Shown piece by piece: positions 7,904-15,500 of a stretch of 64,000 nucleotides of DNA. Location: assembly GCA_965212205.1 (NCBI GenBank), contig CBDBUX010000011.1:248001-312000 (forward strand). Direction: 5' to 3'. The position numbers and the translations under genes were made by a program. The notes under the pieces were generated by a model. That model was not told the DNA's origin, ran no database searches, and saw only the letters and a list, made by a program, of their open reading frames with translations. Origin of the DNA: JAHEJJ01 sp965212205 (GTDB lineage: Bacteria > Bacteroidota > Bacteroidia > Flavobacteriales > Flavobacteriaceae). Position 1 is the stretch's first letter. Every line of letters starts with the position of its first letter.

Positions 7904-9283
7904 TTATAAATCCTGTACTTCCAGTTCGAGTACCTTTTCCGGATTTTTAACCGTATATGATAGTATTAAGCGCTGGGTTTCCAGTGTATCTTTCTGAGGC
8001 ACCAGATAGGCAACAGCATCATTGAGTGTCCGTATTTCTTCGTTTTTCGAGATGAAACCATATCCGGCATATTTACCATCCCGGATCAGTACGATTGCGT
8101 CTTCTTCTATGTTGCGACCTTTTTCTTTGATAAGGAAGTTGCTCCTGCCCGATTTCATATGCTCAATTGCCGCGTCAATTTTTTTATTGTATTCCTTGGC
8201 CGATTCTTTACCCCGGCAAATACCGCCGCATTGAGGAATACGGAAATGGTTGCACTCGCCCACATTCTCCTGTAGATGACAGTATTTAGGGCATAGTCCG
8301 AATAGGATACAGAGCTCTTCCAGATACAAGCGGCAATCCGTGGTCGAATAGAAGGCCAGGTAGTGCGAAGGGAGTGCTTTCACCCGGTTATATCCAAGGT
8401 GTAATATCCCATTTCTATCGGCATATGAGAAAATACCATAGGCCGGTAATCTTCTCTTTTGTGCCCTGTTATATTTGGGATAATAGTGTTTGATAGCTGC
8501 CGATTCCATGAGTAATGCTACTAGCTCACTACCCGCAAGTTCAAAATCGATCATTGTAGTCTCCCTGCACAACTCAATTTCTCTTGTGCTTTTATCATAA
8601 AAATGTCCGAGAACCCTCTTCTTTATATTTTTGGCTTTTCCAACATAGATCACCGATCCTTTGTTGTTTTTGAAATAGTACACACCGGTCTTGGGGGGAA
8701 GCCGATCGTACACCTCACGGTCCAGGGCAGGAGGTAAGGTGGCCTCTTGTGAGCGGGCATTGAGAAAACTGGTGATCACCGGCTCAGCTTTTCCGGTCTT
8801 GATGATCTTATGAAAAAGCAAAACGGTAGCATGGGCATCGCCCCTTGCCCGGTGACGATCCTTAAGGGGAATCTCAAGCGAGGTGCATAATTTTCCCAGA
8901 CTATAGGAACGAAGTCCGGGGAATATCCTCCTCGATAATCTTACGGTACATAATTTTTTTCGAACAAAAGAAAGACCGAGAGCCTTGAATTCATGTTTTA
9001 TGACGTTATAGTCGAAGTTAACACTATGTGCTACGAAGATCATGTCTTCGGTAAAATCTGCAACAAGGTGTGCCACTTCGCTGAAGGTTGGGGCATTACG
9101 AACCGTATTGTTGTCTATCCCGGTAAGACCTGTTATAAAATAAGGAATCTCGCATTCGGGGTTAACCAGGGTGGTATACTCATCTACGATCGTTTTTCCA
9201 TCGAACTTAAAGATCGATATCTCGGTGATCTTATTGCCGATAATCCCATTGCCGGTGGTTTCTATGTCTACAATACAGTACAA
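7904..9283 (-). CDS. DnaQ-like 3'-5' exonuclease fused to GIY-YIG nuclease (UvrC/Cho-like)
   Basis: A 459-aa fusion. Residues 1-165 form a DEDDh exonuclease with DIETTG near the N-terminus, HSVNFDYNVI in the middle and HRARGDAHAT at the end of the domain. Residues about 195-285 form a GIY-YIG endonuclease of the UvrC N-terminal type (TGVYYFKN, VIYVGKAKNIKKRV). A Cys-rich stretch follows (LCPKYCHL through CGGICRGK, about 330-365), as in Cho/UvrC relatives. There is no UvrC C-terminal RNase H domain. It probably acts in DNA repair as a stand-alone incision and trimming enzyme. It is convergent with the small membrane genes and stands alone. Confidence 0.9.
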   Translation of the reverse strand: MYCIVDIETTGNGIIGNKITEISIFKFDGKTIVDEYTTLVNPECEIPYFITGLTGIDNNTVRNAPTFSEVAHLVADFTEDMIFVAHSVNFDYNVIKHEFKALGLSFVRKKLCTVRLSRRIFPGLRSYSLGKLCTSLEIPLKDRHRARGDAHATVLLFHKIIKTGKAEPVITSFLNARSQEATLPPALDREVYDRLPPKTGVYYFKNNKGSVIYVGKAKNIKKRVLGHFYDKSTREIELCRETTMIDFELAGSELVALLMESAAIKHYYPKYNRAQKRRLPAYGIFSYADRNGILHLGYNRVKALPSHYLAFYSTTDCRLYLEELCILFGLCPKYCHLQENVGECNHFRIPQCGGICRGKESAKEYNKKIDAAIEHMKSGRSNFLIKEKGRNIEEDAIVLIRDGKYAGYGFISKNEEIRTLNDAVAYLVPQKDTLETQRLILSYTVKNPEKVLELEVQDL

Positions 9284-9403
9284 ATTATAATTCCAATATT
9301 ACGGGAAGATAAAGTTAGAATTTTTTCGAACGTCTATGGCCTCCTCAAAATATAATGCTATTTGGATTGTCGTTTACCACATGCTTTTTCTGTACATTAG
9401 AGG

Positions 9404-9411
9404 TAGCTTTG
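9404..9411 (+). promoter_or_regulatory. -7 element before alpha-hydroxyacid oxidase gene
   Basis: TAGCTTTG matches TAnnTTTG, 53 nt before the ATG at 9465. The -33 side is weak. Confidence 0.4.
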
Positions 9412-9464
9412 TGGTACCGTGACGGGCACGGAATTATGGGCTTAAAAGATGTTTTTCGCTTCAT

Positions 9465-10628
9465 ATGAGGTACGCTACTGATATCAAATTCAATACCGAT
9501 TACCCAACTATAAATGGGCTGATAAAAAAAGCAAGGCGCCGGATCCCGGGATTTGCATTTGAATACCTCGATGGCGGGTGTAACGAGGAGGTGAACAAAG
9601 AAAAAAATACATCAGCCATACGGGAAATTGAGTTGATGCCCCGCTATCTCAACAAGTTTGGAACCGCCGACCTGAGATCCGAAATCCTGGGAATTCCCTA
9701 CAGATCCCCTTACGGGATTGCGCCATTGGGTCTGCAGGGCTTAATTTGGCCAAATTCTTCCGAGATTCTGGCAAAAGCAGCCTTCGAAAACCAGATCCCT
9801 TTTGTGCTGAGCACGGTAGCGACCAGTTCTATTGAAAGGATCTCTGAAATCACCGAGGGCCAGGCCTGGTTTCAACTCTATCACCCGGCCGATAACAGTA
9901 TCCGGGACGATCTTATCCTTAGAGCCAAACAAGCGGAATGTCCTGTGCTTGTGCTTTTATGTGATACCCCGAGCTATGGCTTCAGGCCCAGGGAGATCAA
10001 GGTGGGACTTTCCATGCCACCCCAAATGAGTATGCGGAACATCATAGAGATGCTGGGCCGGCCCAACTGGGCATTCCAAACTTTGCGTACAGGCATACCC
10101 AACTTTGCAAATCTCGAACCCTATATGCCTAAAAATCTTAATCTAAGAAAGTTAGCATCGTTTATGAACCAGGTATTCGACAAGCGAATGAATTATGACA
10201 AGATTGCGGTGATAAGAGATCAATGGCAGGGCAAGCTCATACTTAAGGGAGTGGCTAGTGAGGAGGATGCAGAAATGGCCCTGCAACTGGGCTTAGATGG
10301 GATGATCGTTTCCAACCACGGTGGAAGACAATTAGATGCGGGAGAGGCATCGGTGAAGTCGATGTTACGGCTGGTGGAGAATTATGGCAGTAAGACTACC
10401 CTGATGGTAGATAGTGGTCTGCGGTCTGGCCCCGACATCGCCCGTGTGATCGCAGCAGGAGCCCAGTTCACATTTTTAGGACGCGCTTTCATGTATAGCG
10501 TTGCTGCCCTGGGCAAGGCGGGAGGCGAACATATGATCGGTCTGCTCGATGCACAACTAAAACAGACAATGGAACAATTGGGCTGTGAAAGGATCGGGGA
10601 CCTCCCATCACACCTGATATCTGATTAA
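9465..10628 (+). CDS. FMN-dependent alpha-hydroxyacid oxidase/dehydrogenase
   Basis: A 387-aa TIM-barrel flavoprotein of the lactate dehydrogenase (LldD)/glycolate oxidase family, oxidising an L-2-hydroxyacid to the 2-oxoacid with FMN. Visible family features are FEYLDGG near residue 30, the SPYGIAPLG strand, AWFQLYHP, the Lys in KLILKGVAS, and the catalytic-base motif VSNHGGRQLD, followed by the phosphate-binding segments VDSGLRSGPDIARVIAAGA and LGRAF. Length is standard. It is transcribed alone and convergent with the dipeptidase-like gene. Whether lactate, glycolate or another acid is used cannot be told. Confidence 0.9.
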   Translation: MRYATDIKFNTDYPTINGLIKKARRRIPGFAFEYLDGGCNEEVNKEKNTSAIREIELMPRYLNKFGTADLRSEILGIPYRSPYGIAPLGLQGLIWPNSSEILAKAAFENQIPFVLSTVATSSIERISEITEGQAWFQLYHPADNSIRDDLILRAKQAECPVLVLLCDTPSYGFRPREIKVGLSMPPQMSMRNIIEMLGRPNWAFQTLRTGIPNFANLEPYMPKNLNLRKLASFMNQVFDKRMNYDKIAVIRDQWQGKLILKGVASEEDAEMALQLGLDGMIVSNHGGRQLDAGEASVKSMLRLVENYGSKTTLMVDSGLRSGPDIARVIAAGAQFTFLGRAFMYSVAALGKAGGEHMIGLLDAQLKQTMEQLGCERIGDLPSHLISD

Positions 10629-10664
10629 ATCACATATTTCAACAGTTCTTGCGCAGTATTGCTT

Positions 10665-12401
10665 CTAAACAACCAGACCTTTAAGGTATCCTTCGGTAAA
10701 ATATTTGCTTAAGAATTCCCGTGTGCTTTCATAGAATACCCTATCGGTGATCTCTTTTGGCGAAAACCCCTGCATGATATCTAATAGCTCTTGTTCGGTA
10801 AAAGGGACTTCTGAGGGAAGCGAGAGTATTTTATATTTTTTCATATGATCGGCACTGTTCCACTTCATCGATTCTGCCAACTTAATCCTGAATTCCCGTA
10901 ACCTTTCGGCTGTGTTAAAATGATCGAAAGGATCCACAATTCCGTCGTTATCTGTACCCAGGCTAATGGTTTTCCACGCCTCCCGCTCATCGATAGGCTG
11001 GGTTGGATTTTGCAGATTAAGCTTACGGATATAGCTTAGGTTAACCTTGGCGATATGGAATATATTGGTGAGAAACATCTGGGCATGAACTCTTTTTTTT
11101 GCCTCTTTCGACCTGAACATACCCGATATTTTCTTAAAATATTTTTTGAACTTACCCCCGGGCATGCGTCCATCGTGCATACAGATCCCGATAAGGCCAT
11201 CGGTTTCCCAGATTTCCTCTATGTCCTGATCGGTAAGATTAATGTCGAACTTACTCACATAAGAGTCTTTCTCATAGCGGTTAATATCCGGTTGGTTCGC
11301 TGCTGCTTCCCTGCTATGAAGACCATTTACGGCAGTATGGCTGCAAATTAGAGGGAAAGGATCCAAATTTGCTTTATATAGTTTGGCGATCTCGAATATA
11401 TCATCCCTGGCTTTCAGCGACATATGTTTGGTGTCGATCAGGATCCTCTGGCCGTTGTCCCGACTTAATATATGGTCTTTAATAAGCTCCTTTCCAAAAG
11501 GACTTATGCCCAGATTAATCCCATTCTTCTGATCAAAGACATCGGCAAAGCCAGGTTTGATACGATTAGGGGCATCGGCAAAACTTTTGGCATGACCGGC
11601 GATCAGATTATTAAAATGATGGGAGAAAGTAATAAAGAAAGGAACAAAAGGCATCTCCGCAGATGTCTTGATTTCCTGAATATGATTTTTGAATTCATTT
11701 TCAAGAGCAGATTTATTCGGAGGATCGAGTTCTGAGATGGTATTTTTATCAAAAAGGTCTTCTTTTCGGTAGCGAACAATCGCATGCATTCCTTCTACTG
11801 AAAGAATTCCGCAGATGGTTTGTGGGGAGATCGATTTTTGCTGGTACTCTTCATAATTGCTTACCAGACTAAAATTTGGTTTAACGCTGAATTCCTCATT
11901 TGTCGATGAGGTGCCGTTGCTTTGCATCAAAAAGCTGTATTCTTTTTTATAGTCTTTGTAATAGTCGATGATCCCTGCCCGATGCACCTCATCCAGATAG
12001 GCCTGGGCCGAATTTTTGGAAATTCCCGTGAGGAGTTGGATAAGCTTTCTGTCGACATGCTCTTTAACTTTTTTGCCAAAGATCATTTTAAGGATGAAGC
12101 GTTGTGCACCTGAAGATTTCGAAAATGGTCGGTTGGGGGTGATAAAAGAGCGCTCGAAAGGGTAGATAGAACAAAAGACCAGGCGGTTAGACCCCAGGTA
12201 ACAATTATCGAGATTCGATTGGGAATAGGTAGCCATCGGCTTAAGGATGCTTTTAATCATCCCCCTCCGCGGACTGATAAGTCCTTTAAAAAATTCCTGT
12301 ACGCGTTTATTTTTGGTACTTACCCAGATATCTTCTATATCGGAATTCCCGTTTGGTTTCAGGCTTGGATGGCAATGCAGGTCGGAGATAGGTTTTTCCA
12401 T
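10665..12401 (-). CDS. membrane dipeptidase-like (peptidase M19/amidohydrolase) protein
   Basis: A 578-aa protein related to renal-dipeptidase-type M19 enzymes but much longer than the roughly 350-aa family core. The HxH metal motif is at the extreme N-terminus (SDLHCHPSLKP), a CSHTAVNG segment and a GICMHDGR segment supply later ligands, and LGTDNDGIVDPFDHF gives the terminal Asp. A long insertion (about residues 60-260) of helical, charged sequence separates the first histidines from the rest. No signal peptide, so it is probably cytoplasmic despite the family name. Substrate unknown. Confidence 0.78.
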   Translation of the reverse strand: MEKPISDLHCHPSLKPNGNSDIEDIWVSTKNKRVQEFFKGLISPRRGMIKSILKPMATYSQSNLDNCYLGSNRLVFCSIYPFERSFITPNRPFSKSSGAQRFILKMIFGKKVKEHVDRKLIQLLTGISKNSAQAYLDEVHRAGIIDYYKDYKKEYSFLMQSNGTSSTNEEFSVKPNFSLVSNYEEYQQKSISPQTICGILSVEGMHAIVRYRKEDLFDKNTISELDPPNKSALENEFKNHIQEIKTSAEMPFVPFFITFSHHFNNLIAGHAKSFADAPNRIKPGFADVFDQKNGINLGISPFGKELIKDHILSRDNGQRILIDTKHMSLKARDDIFEIAKLYKANLDPFPLICSHTAVNGLHSREAAANQPDINRYEKDSYVSKFDINLTDQDIEEIWETDGLIGICMHDGRMPGGKFKKYFKKISGMFRSKEAKKRVHAQMFLTNIFHIAKVNLSYIRKLNLQNPTQPIDEREAWKTISLGTDNDGIVDPFDHFNTAERLREFRIKLAESMKWNSADHMKKYKILSLPSEVPFTEQELLDIMQGFSPKEITDRVFYESTREFLSKYFTEGYLKGLVV

Positions 12402-12496
12402 GATAGCGAGATTTTAAGTAGAGGGGAACCGTTCGACAGAGGTACGCAGCAATAAGATACATAAAATTCTTACAAATTTCATATTCGAGTAATATT

Positions 12497-12524
12497 AAAA
12501 ACCCCGCAATATGCGGGGTCTTTT
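12497..12524 (-). terminator. Rho-independent terminator of GH16 gene
   Basis: Perfect 8-bp stem ACCCCGCA/TGCGGGGT with loop ATA (12501-12519), flanked by AAAA on one side and TTTT on the other, 24 nt after the GH16 stop. Confidence 0.85.
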
Positions 12525-12547
12525 ATAGAATTTATAATTGCTAAAAA

Positions 12548-15500
12548 TTATCTGTTTACCACAAAGGTCTTTCGCTCTACGGTTCCCTTATTCCCGTTGA
12601 TGGTCATAAAATAAATGCCCTGGGTAAAGGTATTGGTAGGGATCATAAATTCTCCGTTTTTGGAAATTTCAACCTCGTCGTAAGAGCGGATCAATCTGCC
12701 CTGTACATCATGCACCTGGATGCTATACTTCTCGATTTCACTTTTCGACTCGCTCACTCCCACATTCACCTCGCTAACAGCAGGGTTGGGGAAGAGACGT
12801 AATGCAGAGGTATTATCACCTGTGCTGAACATGAAATTGATGGTCAGCGTATTTCCAGCCGATCCACCGAGGTTATTTTCTGAGTACGGTGTGGCTGAAA
12901 GGCTATAACCCCCTGCTGGTAACGCACCAGCATTGTAGTTGCCGTTCGAATCTCCAAACAGCGCATAAGGAGCCGCATTTTCCTTCCGACTACTACTATT
13001 TGTTCCACTGAGTGCCAATTGTACGCTCTCCACGGCTTCTGTGGCGTTGGCTCTAATGTTCAGATTTGTGGTGGGAAGTTGGCTTATCTCTACAACACTT
13101 CCATCAACCAGTGCCATAATATCGGCGTTTGTATCGGCATCTACCAAAACAAAATCTGTAACGGCGATCTCAGCCGATGAAACGATTGTAAATCCTATGG
13201 TTCGAGAAATACCTTCGGTGCCGCCAAGATTATTTTCTGAATAAGGCGTCGCCTTCAGGGCGTAACTTCCCTGAGGAAACTCACTACCGTTATAATTTCC
13301 GTTACTATCGCCGAACAATGCATAGGGAGCAACATTTTCTTTGCGGGTGGCTGTCATCATTCCGCTAAGTTCGAGTTGTACACTCTCCACATCGGCGGTG
13401 GCCTCTGCACGAATATTCAGATTCTGCGTTGGCAGATTATTTAGATCGATCTGATCGCCTGATGCAATACTCATAATATCCTCATTGGAATCGGCATCCA
13501 CCAAAACAAATTCTGTAACAGCAAGTTCCCCGGGTTGATTAATCGCATTAAGCGGCCCGTTGGAAAAACACCAGAAATCTGTACGGAAGGTCACATCGGC
13601 GCCGGAGTTACTGATCACCGCAATCACAATGCTGATCAGCTGACCGTTTCCACCACTGCCCACGGGTACCGGATCGAATATTCCGTTTCCGCCATGAATA
13701 GAATTATCGTCGAAGAAATCCGCGAATGGTATGGATACCAATTGCCAACCACCTCCGCTGATCACTTCGGTACCTGCCGGACTAATGGCCAGATTGTATT
13801 GCCATTCATCGTCATTAGGAGCGGGAAACGGGAACTCATCATCTCCATCGTCGTCTTCCTGAAGATTGATCTCCAGAATATAATCCTGTCCCGCATCGGG
13901 GTTGATCCACATATTAAAATGTGTCATATCGGCAATCTGAACACGATTTGTACGTCCAAATCCTCCGAAAAAGCCTGGATTTCCACCAGAACCCCAGCCT
14001 GTCTGTAACGAAGCATCACCTCCATTAAGTGGGGGAAGGTCGTTGAAATTAGGATCGATTCCGCCTCCGCCGTTACCATTAAAAGTAAACCAGTCGTTCC
14101 CGGCAGGATTTCCATGTTCCATATCGTCGAAGACGAGCTTGGCCTTGACCGGGCCTTCGGAGAAGCACCAGAAATCTGTACGGAAATTTACATCCGCACC
14201 ACTGTTGCTGATCACGGCGATCACCACATTGATAATTCTTTCATCGAGTACGCCATTACCTCCGTTGAGGAAACTGTTGTCGTCGAAGAAATCCGCAAGC
14301 GGGATCGACACTAATTGCCAGCCGCCTCCACTAACAGCACCAGGACCAGTAGGACTGACCACTAGATTGTACTGAAACTCGTCGTCGGGATTACCATCGC
14401 CATTATCATCGTCCTGAAGATTTAATTCGAGCGTATAATCCTGACCGGCATTAGGGTTAATCCAGAAATTGAAATGTGTCATTTCAGGAATATCAACCGG
14501 GTTTGTACGCCCGAAACCTCCATAGAAGCCAGGGTTTCCTCCGCCTCCCCAGCCGGTTTGAATAGAGAAAACTCCTCCATCGGTTGGTGGCAGATCTGTT
14601 GTATTGGGATCTAATCCGCCGCCGCCATTGCCATTAAAGGAAAACCAGCCATTAGCAAATGGGTTTCCGTGTTCCATGTCGTCGAAGACCACTTTATTGC
14701 TGTCAGAACCCTCTCCTGAGAGTAAAACATCCAATACGGCCTGGTTAGGATCGTTACTTGCGATCTGTAAAACCGCTGATTTTGCCCCAATCGATGAGGG
14801 ACTAAAACCTACCAGGATATTTGCAGATTCACCAATACCTACGGTAAACGGGTCGCCGCCGCTAACGATGGTGAAATCCCCGGCATCTGCTCCGGTGATG
14901 CTCACCGAACTTACCTCGAGTGGTGCACCACCAAGATTAGCAACTTCGAATTCCTGTTGGGCCGAAGAACCCGGGATAAGCAGTCCGTAGTTGTATGGAT
15001 TCGGACTTACTCCTATTTCCGGATCAGTAACCCCTAAGGGCCCTTTGGAGAAACACCATAAATCGGTACGAAAAGTTATATCGGCACCGGTATTGCTTAT
15101 CAGACCGAAAATCACATTGATCAAACGGCCATTTCCTCCATTATCCACAGAAATGGGATCCAGAATTCCGTTACCTCCAAAAAAGGTCCCATCGTCAAAG
15201 AAATCATTAAGTGGTAGAGAGATCAACTGCCACCCACCACCGCTAATGGCATTTCCAGACGAACTAACTGTAAAATTAAACTGCCATTCATCATCATCGG
15301 GTGAACCAAAAGGAACTTCATCGTCGCCGTTGTCATCGTCTTGTAACTGGATCTCGATGAGGTAGTCCTGATCTGCATCCGGATTAATCCAGAAGTTAAA
15401 ATGTGTCATTTCGGAAAGATCCACAGGGAAGGTTCGTCCGAAACCTCCAAAGAAACCGGGATCACCACCCGAACTCAAACTGGCTTCCAGTGCGAAAACC

